A stretch of DNA of 64,000 nucleotides. It comes from Desulfobulbaceae bacterium. Its GTDB lineage: Bacteria; Desulfobacterota; Desulfobulbia; Desulfobulbales; Desulfocapsaceae. The DNA is taken from positions 122,630 to 186,629 of the forward strand of contig WSXV01000007.1 of assembly GCA_009773475.1 (NCBI GenBank). The letters are read 5' to 3'. Position numbers and translations under genes: made by a program. Under the pieces are notes generated by a model that was given only the letters and a program-made list of their open reading frames with translations, did no database searches and was not told where the DNA came from. This document shows positions 35,099-46,000 of this stretch, in pieces; position 1 is the stretch's first letter; each line of letters opens with the position of its first letter.

Positions 35099-36112
35099 TC
35101 ACTGCTTTTTGTTCTTTACATGCGGACTTCCAGAAGGCTTTACCAGAAGAACGTATAAATTTTCCTCTTTGTAAAATATTTGTTCCAAATCATAATGGCG
35201 ATTTGGAATAAGCTCGAGAATAAGCCTGATGGAGGATTGGCTAGCATTCTTCTCCACTCGCACCTGTTGAATGAATTGTCCTTGTGTCTCAATGAGCTCC
35301 GGGATTTTTTCCGCCACGGCGGTGTTAGGGAAATCACAGATGATCCTTGGTATCCCCTCTTCAATCCCAATGATTATGGGTGGCTGGAAATTGTTCACGG
35401 TAAACAGGAGCTTTTCCTCTTTGCCAGGATTTTTCTTAAAAGAAATGGACTCGATCGATACCGGCTGTGAAGATGGAGAAACAGCAGTTATTCTTTCAGT
35501 GTCAATGGGAGGAGGGGGGGTGGAAGCTGGTTCCATTCTGTTTTTTATTTCCGCTGTTTGCGGACTTACTTCCTGTGTCTCCATTGGGAGGGGAGGATCA
35601 GCTGGTATTTCTGCAGCGTCTTTCAGTTTCCCTTCTTTCTCTGGCACCTCCTGAAGAGCATGTTGTTTTCCGTTCTGCCGCTGGAGCCTGACCACCGTAA
35701 TGCGCAAGGTGTTCTCCTGCGCCTCAAAATTTTGTGAAAAATCGTACTCACCGGCGGGGGCAAGATCAAGAACAACGCGGGTCTTGCGCTGTTTCTCGGT
35801 ATGCATCCCCGTCCTGATTGTGGTGATCAGCTTTCCCTTGCTGTTGATCAACCCTTTAATGGATGGGGCAGTGCTGGTGTCATAAAAATCCAACACAATC
35901 TTCGGTGTGTTCCCTTTTACGGTAAAGATCTTGGGAGTACACGGACCATTCAGCTTGAAGGTGACGGCCTCTTCTGTAGCGCTTTTCGGCTCAAAGCGAA
36001 TCTGTTCCAAAAGGGTTTTATCCTTTTCGGCACAGTGCAGAGGCGTTGAGAAAAGAAGGGAAAGAGCAGCAAGTATACAGAAAAAATGTGGAGCCAGCCT
36101 TGTGCAGAACAT
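35099..36112 (-). CDS. Secreted protein with two AMIN domains
   Basis: 337 aa. Signal peptide (FFCILAALSLLFSTPLHCA), then an AMIN-like domain (about 40-145: PKIVLDFYDTS, TRVVLDLAP, EYDF, LRITVVRL), a Pro/Thr/Glu-rich linker (about 150-220), and a second AMIN-like domain (about 225-330: PRIICDFPNTAV, IRLILELIPNRHYDLEQIF). AMIN domains bind peptidoglycan or target envelope complexes. No catalytic domain is attached, so an adaptor role is likely (inference). The MITE-like element lies directly downstream. Confidence 0.85.
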   Translation of the reverse strand: MFCTRLAPHFFCILAALSLLFSTPLHCAEKDKTLLEQIRFEPKSATEEAVTFKLNGPCTPKIFTVKGNTPKIVLDFYDTSTAPSIKGLINSKGKLITTIRTGMHTEKQRKTRVVLDLAPAGEYDFSQNFEAQENTLRITVVRLQRQNGKQHALQEVPEKEGKLKDAAEIPADPPLPMETQEVSPQTAEIKNRMEPASTPPPPIDTERITAVSPSSQPVSIESISFKKNPGKEEKLLFTVNNFQPPIIIGIEEGIPRIICDFPNTAVAEKIPELIETQGQFIQQVRVEKNASQSSIRLILELIPNRHYDLEQIFYKEENLYVLLVKPSGSPHVKNKKQ

Positions 36113-36319
36113 GTCAGTACCCGATTTTAAAAGATAAAATATTGTTTTTATTATAATAAAATCTTACGTTCTTTGTGAGCACTGGAACAGTCCTTGTAAA
36201 ATCAGCCTATTTCCGGTACATCTGCGGTTCAAATTACAGACATTGGAGACAGATGGCAATCTTGTTGTCTCTGTGGGTGTCATAAACTGTGGTCTCAATT
36301 ATTTTCCGACAATTTTCCC

Positions 36320-38887
36320 ATGCAAGCAAAAATAGAAAGAAATAAGCTGCTCCCCTTTGTAACCAAGCCAGGTCGCTATCTGGGACATGAACATAATGCG
36401 ATGGTCAAAGACTGGGAGGAAGTACAGGTTCGCTGCGTTCTCATTTTTCCTGACCTCTATGAAATCGGCATGTCCCACCAGGGATTGCAGATACTCTACC
36501 ATATCTTCAATGGCCAGGACAAGGTGCTGGCGGAGCGATGCTATTGTCCGGATCGTGATATGGAAAAGCTGTTGCTGGAAAATCAGGCAGTCCTTACCTC
36601 TTTGGAATCAGATCATCCCCTCACTGACTTTGACCTCATCGGCATTACCCTGCCCTACGAGCTGTGCTACAGCAATATCGTCACCATTCTCAAGCTTGCC
36701 GGGATTCCGCTCCGGGCAAAAGATCGGGACGAATCCTGGCCGTTAATCATTGCCGGAGGTTCCTGTTCGATGAATCCTGAGCCGGTGGCTGATTTTTTTG
36801 ATGCGATCCTGCTGGGCGATGGCGAAGAGGCGATTCTTGAGATCACCACCCTGATCAATGAAGGCAAAGCCAGCAACCTTCCCAAGGCAGAGCTTTTATC
36901 CCGGCTCTCCGCCATTAAGGGGCTGTATATCCCCTCGTTTTTTGAGCCCCTGTACACGGAAGAGGGAACCATTCAAGCAATTCGCGCCCTGAACAAAGAG
37001 ACGCCTTTCGTACAGCGAAGAGTTGTATCCGATTTATCCTCCATTGAACACCTGAAACGTCCACTGGTGCCCAACGCCAAGATCGTTCATGACCGCCTGG
37101 GAGTAGAGATTGCCCGGGGCTGTACGCGGGGATGTCGTTTCTGTCAGGCCGGGATTATTTATCGTCCGGTGCGGGAGCGCAGCCCGGAACAGATTCTGGA
37201 GATTGCCCGGTGCGGGCTTGGTGACAGCGGCTTTGATGAACTGGCACTGCTGTCATTATCCACCGGCGACTACTCCTGTATCGAACCGCTGATGACCAAA
37301 TTGATGGATAATTTTGCCGACGATTATGTCTCCATCTCCATGCCCTCGATGCGAGTGGGGACCTTGACCGAGACCCTTATGGATCAGATCAAACGGGTGC
37401 GGAAAACCGGATTCACCCTGGCCCCGGAGGCCGGGAGTGAACGTTTGCGCCGGGTCATCAACAAGGGCATCACCGAGGAAGATCTGTTGACCACCTGTCG
37501 GGATGCCTTCCGTCTGGGCTGGAAGGTGATGAAGTTCTATTTTATGATCGGTCTGCCCACCGAAACAATGGAGGACATCGACGCCATTGTCGATCTGGCG
37601 TTGAAGGCCAAGCGTGAAGGCGACAGGGATGGACGTGGCCGCCGCCAGATTAATATCAGCGTCGGCACCTTTGTACCCAAGCCGCACACTCCATTTCAGT
37701 GGGAACCACAGATAGGAATGGATGAGAGCCGCGAGAAAATCAGGCGGATCAAAGAGGCCCTGCCTCGCAGTGGGGTCAACTTGAAGTACCATGATCCGGA
37801 GCAGAGTTTTCTGGAGGGAGTGTTTTCCCGGGGAGACCGCCGATTAGCCGGACTCCTGGAGACGGCATGGAACGGCGGGGCGCGTCTGGATGCCTGGTCG
37901 GATCATTTTGACCTGAGTATCTGGCGAAAGGCGGGGGAGGAGTGCGGTCTTCCCTTGGATGATTTCCTGCGCCGGCGCATGCCCGATGAAATCCTGCCCT
38001 GGCAGCACCTGCACAGTGGTGTTGAGGCCAGCTTTCTGGAGGGTGAACTGGCCAAGGCCCTTGTCGAGGCCTATACCCCGGACTGCCGGTATCATGGATG
38101 TCAACAGTGCGGTCTGTGTGATTTTAAGGAGATCAGGCCGATTGTCCAGGCCCAGAAAGAAGACAATCAGCAGATGCTCTCAGCGGAACCACCAGCAGCA
38201 CTGGTTGTGGTTGAGAAACCGGTTCTAGCTGCGGCTGGTCATTTTAAATATATGGTCACCTACTCCTGCACTGGAGATGTCAGTTTTCTTGGCCATCTTG
38301 AGATGCTGCAGTTAGTCTTTCGAGCCCTGCGCAGGGCCGGCATCACCACCAATTTTTCGGAAGGGTTCAACCCCTCGCCCAAAATTTCCTTTGGTCTGGC
38401 CCTGCCGGTTGGCACCGAAAGCCTGGATGAATATTTTATCATGGATCTGCCGGCTCCCCTCAAATCGTCCCTGGATACCGTGGCCCAGCTAAACCGGCAA
38501 CTCCCTCCGGGTCTGACGGTGCAATCGGTGGCCCTGCATTCGGGGAAAATCCCCCAGCATCTGCAAAGCAGCTATACCATCACTTGCCCACGCCCTCTTT
38601 TATCAGAGGAGGTTGCACGTCTCCATGATTTTCTGAACCAAGAACAATTCATGCTGACCCGTACCCGCAAAGGAAAGAGCACGACCCTTGATATTCGCCC
38701 TTTAGTAACAGGTATGGTCCAGGATACGGACGAAACGATCAAGCTGGAAACCCTTTACAGCAGCGGCGCCCCGGGGGTCAAGCCCATTGAGATCCTGACC
38801 CGGGTGCTTGCAATGGATGCAAAAACCGCCGCCACCAGCAAAATAGTCAAAACCGCCTGGCGCAGCATGGAAGAGGAGAAGGGGTGA
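36320..38887 (+). CDS. B12-binding/radical SAM protein with C-terminal DUF2344 domain
   Basis: 855 aa. N-terminal B12-binding-like domain (EVQVRCVLIFPDLYEIGMSHQGLQ), radical-SAM domain with C268-x3-C272-x2-C275 (RGCTRGCRFCQAG), further SGFDEL-type and GLPTET segments, and a C-terminal DUF2344 domain (about 640-855, with FLGHLEMLQLVFRALRRA, FNPSPKISFGLALPVG). This fused form is widespread in anaerobes; it has been linked to tRNA or ribosomal modification by context but its substrate is not established. Start ATG 36320-36322. Confidence 0.93.
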   Translation: MQAKIERNKLLPFVTKPGRYLGHEHNAMVKDWEEVQVRCVLIFPDLYEIGMSHQGLQILYHIFNGQDKVLAERCYCPDRDMEKLLLENQAVLTSLESDHPLTDFDLIGITLPYELCYSNIVTILKLAGIPLRAKDRDESWPLIIAGGSCSMNPEPVADFFDAILLGDGEEAILEITTLINEGKASNLPKAELLSRLSAIKGLYIPSFFEPLYTEEGTIQAIRALNKETPFVQRRVVSDLSSIEHLKRPLVPNAKIVHDRLGVEIARGCTRGCRFCQAGIIYRPVRERSPEQILEIARCGLGDSGFDELALLSLSTGDYSCIEPLMTKLMDNFADDYVSISMPSMRVGTLTETLMDQIKRVRKTGFTLAPEAGSERLRRVINKGITEEDLLTTCRDAFRLGWKVMKFYFMIGLPTETMEDIDAIVDLALKAKREGDRDGRGRRQINISVGTFVPKPHTPFQWEPQIGMDESREKIRRIKEALPRSGVNLKYHDPEQSFLEGVFSRGDRRLAGLLETAWNGGARLDAWSDHFDLSIWRKAGEECGLPLDDFLRRRMPDEILPWQHLHSGVEASFLEGELAKALVEAYTPDCRYHGCQQCGLCDFKEIRPIVQAQKEDNQQMLSAEPPAALVVVEKPVLAAAGHFKYMVTYSCTGDVSFLGHLEMLQLVFRALRRAGITTNFSEGFNPSPKISFGLALPVGTESLDEYFIMDLPAPLKSSLDTVAQLNRQLPPGLTVQSVALHSGKIPQHLQSSYTITCPRPLLSEEVARLHDFLNQEQFMLTRTRKGKSTTLDIRPLVTGMVQDTDETIKLETLYSSGAPGVKPIEILTRVLAMDAKTAATSKIVKTAWRSMEEEKG

Positions 38888-38916
38888 TGACGACGGAAAA
38901 CCTTGTGTAAATAAAA

Positions 38917-39879
38917 ATGATAAAATCCTTCCTTCTGCTGTTTTGTATCATTACCCTCTGGCTGCTACCGGTTGAGCCTTTGTCAGCGCAGGGGCCACCG
39001 CTTCCGGAATTGATTCAACAGACCCGGTTCATTGCCTACACCCCCAGCGGCTTTGCCATCTCAGCGGGCAAGGTGACTGCTGCCGGCAAGTCCGGGATTC
39101 GGAATGACCTCACCCTCCTGCGCCCGTTTTTTGATGGCCTTATCACCTACTCAGCAACCAGCGGCCTGGAGGCCATCCCCCAGATTGCCCATGAACTTGG
39201 TTTCCGGGCAGTTATCCTTGGCATCTGGGATCCCACATCGGAAACCGAGATTCGGAATGTTGTCCAGGCCGTCAAGAAATTTCCACAGCTGATTGCCGCA
39301 GTCATTGTCGGCAACGAGGGTCTTTACTCCAAGCGCTACCAGATGCAAGACGTGCAGGCCACCATGCGGCGGCTTAAAAAAGAATTTCCCCGGTTGGCGC
39401 TGACCACCTCTGAACCCTTTTATCTCTATTTTAAGACCGAATATAGCCAGTTCTTCAATGGTCATGACCTGTTAATGCCGAATATCCATCCGGTGTTTGA
39501 AAAATGGTTTACTCCAGACAACCCTGCCCAGGGGGTGGATATGGTCATCGAAGTGGTTGGGAAATTTAAAAGCAACTTCAACAAACCACTGCTTGTTAAG
39601 GAAACAGGGATGCCGGGTTCATCCACCCGGAATGGTTCGCCAAAGGATGGGTTTAGCCAGAAGCAACAGGCGCAGTTCTGGTCTGATCTTCTGCAGCGAT
39701 TTCCTTATTCTTCCAATCAATCCCTCGCCTGTTTTGAAGCCTTTGATGCCCCTTGGAAGCCAATGGAAATGGGCAGGATTCTCCCGGGTGACCACAGCAA
39801 GGAGGCTTTCTGGGGATTTTTTACTCAGGACTACAAGAAAAAACAAGTAGTTGACCGCCTCAAACGATTTGAAAAATAA
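38917..39879 (+). CDS. Exported GH17-like glycosidase
   Basis: 320 aa. Signal peptide (FLLLFCIITLWLLPVEPLSA). A TIM-barrel pattern follows with the GH17 catalytic pair: acid/base E134 in AVIVGNE and nucleophile E229 in LLVKETGMP, at the expected spacing; NIHPVFEKW is the typical intervening strand. GH17 enzymes act on beta-1,3-glucans or transfer glucan, so a role in exopolysaccharide or membrane glucan handling is possible. Follows the radical-SAM gene after 29 bases, with no functional link evident. Confidence 0.8.
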   Translation: MIKSFLLLFCIITLWLLPVEPLSAQGPPLPELIQQTRFIAYTPSGFAISAGKVTAAGKSGIRNDLTLLRPFFDGLITYSATSGLEAIPQIAHELGFRAVILGIWDPTSETEIRNVVQAVKKFPQLIAAVIVGNEGLYSKRYQMQDVQATMRRLKKEFPRLALTTSEPFYLYFKTEYSQFFNGHDLLMPNIHPVFEKWFTPDNPAQGVDMVIEVVGKFKSNFNKPLLVKETGMPGSSTRNGSPKDGFSQKQQAQFWSDLLQRFPYSSNQSLACFEAFDAPWKPMEMGRILPGDHSKEAFWGFFTQDYKKKQVVDRLKRFEK

Positions 39880-40192
39880 TCTCAAACCTCCTTTTTTTAT
39901 TTAAAATTAGGAAAAAATCCCATAGAGTAATCATTACTGAAGGAGATGAGCGCTTCTCCCTTCGACTTGAACCTTGATCTGTGAATTTTGTGACCGTTAT
40001 GCAGCCCCTTTTGAGAGTTCTCTGTCATCTCCGGGTGGTGCTCGATCCTTTAAGATAGACGACGATTCTTTTTTCATTACAAAAACTTACCAAAGTGTAG
40101 CCGGTAGTTGTTCACACCATGTTATGAGTCCCATAGAGAGAGGCTCTTTGAGGATTCATGGCAATTAACCTCAAGACAAAGGAGTAGAGCGT
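39880..40192. other. Gene-free stretch upstream of the PstS-like gene
   Basis: 313 bp. A small hairpin with AGGAGA and TCTCCC arms lies near 39940-39962, a possible terminator for the glycosidase gene though without a T-run. The right end holds the promoter and leader of the PstS-like gene with AAGGAG just before its ATG. I see no clear Pho box. Confidence 0.4.
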
Positions 40193-40969
40193 ATGTCAAA
40201 ACCATGGATTTCAGGGTCATTGAAGGTGGTAGCGGCGTTAATGCTTTTGGCGGGTGTCGCCGGTACGGCCTTGGCGGAAGAAGTTAAAATTGGTGCAGGG
40301 GCAGCTGCCACTGAAAATATCTTCAATAAAATTCAAGGCCCCATGGAACAGGCCAATGGCGTTAAACTCAATGTCGTTTCCAGTGGACCGATTCAGGCCT
40401 TGAAAGATCTGGATGCCGGCAGTATTGATGCGGCGGTGGCCGGCATGACCTTTCCTGACTGGATAGAGATGATGAAGAAGGATGGCTATGCCATCGCCGA
40501 TCCAGCCGTTTATAAAAACAGGGTAATCGGCAAGGATATCGTAAAGGTCTTAATCAACAAGGGCGTCACTGTGACAACCCTTTCCAAAGAACAGCTGAGT
40601 GCAATTTTCACCGGAAAGGCGAAAAACTGGTCAGAGGTCGGTGGTCCGAGTCAGCCCATTGTTGTTATTCTGGGAAGCAAGATCCCGGGTACCCAGAGTG
40701 TGTTCCAGAAGCAGGCGATGAATGGCGAACCATACGCTTCCGACGCAGTGCAAGGGACAGATGCCGCTGACTTGAAGAGTAGAGTGATTGCCACCGCCGG
40801 CGCCGTATCACTTGGCGCCATGGCCCAGCTTGACGGCACCGTCAACGCTCCAACCATCCCTGAGGTTGGTCGTCCCATTACCTTGATTACCAAAGGCGCC
40901 CCTTCCCCTGGAGTACAGAAGATGCTCGACTTTATTGCCGGCCCCGGACAGCAGCTTATTGTCAAATAG
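40193..40969 (+). CDS. PstS-like periplasmic phosphate-binding protein
   Basis: 258 aa with a Sec signal ending ALA-EE near residue 29. Features of the PstS-type binding fold: IGAGAAATENIF, SSGPIQALKDLDAGSIDAAVAG, TTLSKEQLSAIFTGKAKNWSEVGGPSQPIVVI, GTQSVFQKQAM, and VSLGAM. The IFTGKAKNWSEVGG stretch is the best diagnostic. No permease or ATPase genes are adjacent, so it may serve a distant Pst system or act as a sensor partner (inference). Strong ribosome site AAGGAG before ATG 40193. Confidence 0.88.
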   Translation: MSKPWISGSLKVVAALMLLAGVAGTALAEEVKIGAGAAATENIFNKIQGPMEQANGVKLNVVSSGPIQALKDLDAGSIDAAVAGMTFPDWIEMMKKDGYAIADPAVYKNRVIGKDIVKVLINKGVTVTTLSKEQLSAIFTGKAKNWSEVGGPSQPIVVILGSKIPGTQSVFQKQAMNGEPYASDAVQGTDAADLKSRVIATAGAVSLGAMAQLDGTVNAPTIPEVGRPITLITKGAPSPGVQKMLDFIAGPGQQLIVK

Positions 40970-41188
40970 GCATGGTCCTTCGGTTATTTCCCAATAAGGG
41001 GGAGCCCGCTTTTCAGCGGAGACTCTGATGCGTAGGAATTGAAGTCGTCTGAGGGGAGATTGGCGGTATGCTCCCGGGCGACTTCAAAGATATCAGCGCC
41101 TCCTGCCTGCCCGCCGGATTTCCGGGCCCAGCAGCTTCTGTCCCCTGATTTGCATGCTCTCAACCTTTTTCAATGAATAAGGATAACC

Positions 41189-42745
41189 ATGCCCAAAACC
41201 ATATCTAAGCTCAACTCAATGAAGTTACGCTCCAAGATTATCTTAACCACGGTCGTGACGACCGCAATCCTGCTTATGAGTCTCGGAACGTTTATGATGC
41301 TCAGAAGCAATCGCCTCATGCAGGGTGCCCTCGATGCCAAGGTGCTTTCTCTGGCTACTCTGGCTGAAAAAATCAGTGGATCGTATATCAATAATTTTGA
41401 CTATCCTGCCCTGGATGTCTTTGTGAAAGAGCTGATCAAGGATACGGATGTGGAGTGGGTTGTCTTTTATGATGGGAAAGGCGTCGTACTGACCACCAAC
41501 AGTAAGGAAAAACCGGCATCGCCTCAGTCTGTGATGCTGGAAAGGGAGATTAAGGATCAAGATGGAAAAACAGTTATAGGGCGGCTTAAGTTCAGCTATA
41601 GCAGACAAAGCGTCAGCGCCCAGCTCAAGAATAACATGATGGTCACCGTGGCGGCGATTCTCATTGGCGGAGCATTGATGACTGTTGTCATCACTTTCTT
41701 GGGAAACGCCATCGTTAAACCCATTGCCCATGCGGCTGAGTTAATGATGGATATTTCTCAGGGGGAAGGTGATCTTACCAGAAGAATTGAGGTGCAAACC
41801 GGCGATGAAGTGGGGGCGCTGGCAAGCGGATTCAATATCTTTGCCGAGAAGGTGCGGCAGATTATCGCTCAACTGAAGGACAATGCCATTACCGTCGCCT
41901 CTTTTTCTGGAGACTTGTCCCTTGTTTCTCAGCAGATGTCCACAGACATCCATATTGTCTCAGGAAAAATGGGAACCGTTGCGGGCGCTGCCGAAATGGC
42001 CAGTGCCAACACGAACTCGGTGGCGGCATGTATGGAACAGGCCACCACCAACCTGTCGACGGTCACCGAATCGACCCAGGAGATGAATCGCACCATCGTC
42101 AAGATTGCTGAAAATTCAGAAAAGGCCCGGAAAATCAGTGAACAGGCCGGTGATCAGGCCCAGAACCTTGCGACGTTGATGCAGGAATTCGGGCAGGCAG
42201 CACAGCAGATCGGCCAGGTTACGGAAACCATCACTGCCATCTCGTCACAAACCAATCTGTTGGCCCTCAATGCCACCATTGAAGCGGCCCGGGCTGGAGA
42301 GGCGGGGAAAGGTTTTGCAGTGGTGGCAGGCGAGATTAAGGAGCTGGCCAAACAGACTGCGTCGGCAACAGAAGACATCAAGACCCGAATTGCCGGAGTT
42401 CAAAGGTCTGCCGGTGAAGCCATGGGTGATATTGATAAGATTACCGCCATCATCGAAGAGGTGGGAGCCATTGTTAATATCATCGCAGAGGCCATTGCCG
42501 AACAGGCTGCCATCACCCAGGAGGTGGTAGGGAACATCGCCGAGGCAGAAACCGGAGTGCATGATGCCAATGAGCAGGTGGCTCAGACAGCAGCCGTTTC
42601 CGGAGAGATTGCCAGTGAGATTGCCGGAATCAGTATAGCCGTGGAAGAAATTCGTCAAGGGGAAGAGCAGGTGAAGGATAATGCCGCCCAGTTGGCAAAA
42701 TTAGCGGAAGAACTCAAAATACTGGTTGGTCACTTCAAGGTGTGA
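41189..42745 (+). CDS. Methyl-accepting chemotaxis protein
   Basis: 518 aa. One membrane segment near residues 17-36, a periplasmic sensor of about 110 residues, a second membrane segment near 150-172, a HAMP domain ([24 protein letters not shown]), and a long signalling coiled coil with the conserved hairpin tip [33 protein letters not shown]. It controls CheA. No CheA or CheW gene is in this window. Placed 219 bp after the PstS-like gene, which suggests a possible binding-protein/receptor pair. Confidence 0.95.
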   Translation: MPKTISKLNSMKLRSKIILTTVVTTAILLMSLGTFMMLRSNRLMQGALDAKVLSLATLAEKISGSYINNFDYPALDVFVKELIKDTDVEWVVFYDGKGVVLTTNSKEKPASPQSVMLEREIKDQDGKTVIGRLKFSYSRQSVSAQLKNNMMVTVAAILIGGALMTVVITFLGNAIVKPIAHAAELMMDISQGEGDLTRRIEVQTGDEVGALASGFNIFAEKVRQIIAQLKDNAITVASFSGDLSLVSQQMSTDIHIVSGKMGTVAGAAEMASANTNSVAACMEQATTNLSTVTESTQEMNRTIVKIAENSEKARKISEQAGDQAQNLATLMQEFGQAAQQIGQVTETITAISSQTNLLALNATIEAARAGEAGKGFAVVAGEIKELAKQTASATEDIKTRIAGVQRSAGEAMGDIDKITAIIEEVGAIVNIIAEAIAEQAAITQEVVGNIAEAETGVHDANEQVAQTAAVSGEIASEIAGISIAVEEIRQGEEQVKDNAAQLAKLAEELKILVGHFKV

Positions 42746-43035
42746 TTGCCTGATTATACCAATGTGCATGCAGGTGGCCATCATCGGCGGTTGTCCTGTC
42801 GACTTTTCCTGCTTTGCACGATATCCTTACCTGTTTCTTTGATGACCACAACGTCCTTTTTACCGCCGTAGTTGTTGTTACAGGGCTTGAACTCATCAAT
42901 ATATCAATTTAATCAATTTAAGAAGACCTCAAAACTATCGTGCTGTTGAATGAAGAATGACGACTGTACGCTTGCTGTGATCATGGCCGGCAAGCTTTGT
43001 CAGGTATTCTGCAAGTTTAAAAAGTCTATTCTCGT

Positions 43036-46000
43036 ATGACCGTCACCCCATCCCAACTTCTAGCCCTTTATCAGGACTGCTCTCCCGTGGAGCAGACCCT
43101 TATCCGAGCCCTCAGCCTTAATTTCAGCTCCATGCGTCAGCAGGACCTCCTGAGCGTTGTGCAAGAGGTCCTGCCCGGCAGATTCTTCAGCACGCTGGCG
43201 GATCGCAAAGAGATTTCTAATCTCCTTATCAAGCTTGAGTCGAAAGGGCTGACCTGCAAGGAGAAGGGCTCAGCCCATCATCAGCCGTTGATTCGCAATG
43301 CAGTCCTGTTAGACGTCCTCGAACGCAAGATGTTTAACGACTACAATCGCTGTCTCAAATCCATCCATAAAAACGAGACCTTGGGCTGGGGACGAACCTT
43401 TTCCACCTTCAACCAGGCCTTGCGCACGTTCCAGACAGAGCTCTTCGGCGATGCCTCCGTTGATACAATTAACCATACCAGACGAAAAATCTATGATGAG
43501 TTTGGTCATGTCCTGAAGCAGGACCCGTTCCTCTATCTGCTTGGTTCGCCCGTGTCTGTGGCATTGCTGGGTCATTGTGCGTATAGTCAGAACATTGGCA
43601 TGCTTCTGCTGGGGATGGCCATGGACAGGCTGCAGCTTGAGCCGGAGTTGAGTGCTTTCCTGGTGGATCGATTTCAGAGTACGTCCGTCACTGCTTCTCC
43701 AACTCCCCTGGTCTTGTATTTCTTCTTTACCGGCCAAATGGAGCTTGCCGAAAACATTCTTAACCAGCCCTGGTCATCTGGCAATGAGGTGGATCAAAGA
43801 TGTCTGCTTGGCTGCCAGCATTTTCTACAGGGAAGATATGAACAGGCACTCCTCTGTTTGAATGAATCCGTGGCGCAATTAAAAAAACAGACCAGGAAAC
43901 GGAAGATCGCCCTTGGCCACTATCCCGGAGTCTTGCATTTTTTCTCCCTGCTGGCGGTTGACCAGCCGCAAAATATTCAGCAGGGTCTTGAGCTGACAGA
44001 CACTGCCGGCAAACAGACCGTTTTGTCGAATCACTTCCTTGTCAATATCCGTGGTGTTTTTACCCAGATAGCTGGGCAAACCCCTGAGCATATCAGTGTC
44101 GATTCCTCCCTGATGCGTGAGTACCCGCTCTATCGTTTTTTTTATCTGCTCAGTATCTGGTGGATTGCCCGCGAGCAGGGCCTAGAGATTCTGCCGGTGG
44201 TGTGTAAAACTATGCTGCAGAAGGCCCTGAAGAACGGCTATCCCTGGCTGGCTGCCGAGTGTGCGTCCTTGCTGGCCGCTATGGGTGAGGACCGCGAGCG
44301 CAATCAGAGAAAGGCGGATGAACTGCATCAACAATGCCGGACCGTCAGCTGCATCGGGATTGTGCAGCCCAAAGAGAAAAACATGCAGCGGCTCCATGCT
44401 CTTCTGGCCATGATTGCCACAGCCCAGCCACAAGCCAGGCAACCTGTCATGACCACTTCCCAGCGCTTGATCTGGTTGTTTTCCTATCATAAGGACCCTG
44501 GCATCTGTGAGTTGTCTCCTGTTTTGCGAAAACTCGGGAAAAATGGGAAATGGAGTAAAGGCCGTAGCGTTGCCTTAAAGACCCTGTATGAGTCCTACCG
44601 TGATATGGAGGGCCTTACCGATCAGGACCGGATGATCTGTCAGGCACTAGCCTATAAGCCCGATCATTTTTCTTATTATCGCCGGGATGTCCTCGGCTTT
44701 CAGTTGGAGAAGATGGCCCTGGCAGCCATAGGCCATCCCCAGATCTATCTAGCTGAGAATGAGGAGGTCCTGGTTGAACTCAGTCGTGGCGAACTCGAGT
44801 TGCGCATCAGCAAAAAAAAGGACAGCCTGAATCTCACCCTCTGGCCGACCCCGCCCAAAGAGTCCTCTTCGGTCTTTTTGCTCAGGGAGAGTCCGACCCA
44901 CTATAAAGTCTATCAGATTAATGCTGAGCAGGGAAAACTGTTTGCGCTACTCAAGAACCCATTGGTGCTTCCGACCACCGCCACCGAGGAGGTACGGAAG
45001 GTCGCCTCTTCCCTGTCGGCCATAGTCACAGTGCATTCCGATGTGGGGGGCGGTCAGGAGGTGGAAGAGGTGACGGCAGACCCCCAGCCCCATCTCCATC
45101 TGCTGCCCTTTCAGGATGGACTGCGGGCCGAAGTCTTAACCAGACCAATTTTCGGCGGTTCCTGGCATCCGCCGGGACGGGGCGGAGCCATTGTCTTTGG
45201 TGAGCAGGAAGGGAAACGGGTGCAGGCAAAAAGAGACATGGCACGGGAGCGCGAAGCCCGTGATCAGCTCTTGGCGGCGTGTCCGGTACTGGGATATTCC
45301 CAGGAACTTGAGGGGCAGTTTCTCTTTCCCGGCCCTGCGGAAAGCCTGGAGCTGCTTTTCCAGCTTCAACAGTATCCCGCCTGTACCGTGCACTGGCCGC
45401 GCGGTCAGTGCTTTTCACTGCGGTCAGAGTCGGGATTTAATAATCTTTCCTTACGCATTCAAAAGGATCGTGACTGGTTTGCCGCCTCCGGCAGTCTGCA
45501 GGTGGATGAGCAGACCGTGCTTGACCTGCAAGAGCTTCTGGGGCTGCTCGATCAGGCCCAAGGCCGTTTTGTTCCCCTCAAGGATGGCTCCTATCTTGCC
45601 CTGACCAGTGCCTTGCGCAAACGGCTGGAGGAGCTTCGAGTCTATTCTGAAAAGGGAAAGGAAGGGCTCCGTTTCAATCCTTTGGCGGCCCTTGCCCTGG
45701 ATGGTCTGATCTCTGAGGCAAGCGTTACGGGTGACAAACAGTGGCTGGCCCATACAAAAAGACTCTCTGAAATTATAACGCCCGCGCTTCCGTCCACCTT
45801 AACCGCAACCTTGCGCGAGTATCAGATGCAGGGTTTTTCGTGGCTGGCCCAGCTCAGTCACTGGGAGATGGGGGCCTGTCTAGCTGATGATATGGGACTG
45901 GGTAAGACATTGCAGGCCCTGGCCGTTATTCTGCTGCGTGCCCCACAGGGGCCAACTCTGGTGGTCGCGCCTCTATCCGTTGCCAATAACTGGGCCGAGG

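Noticed and set aside
39970..39995. Possible Pho box (TGTGA repeated at 9-base spacing) before the PstS-like gene
   Set aside because: Spacing is 9 rather than 11 bases and the repeats are poor matches to CTGTCAT; too weak to call.
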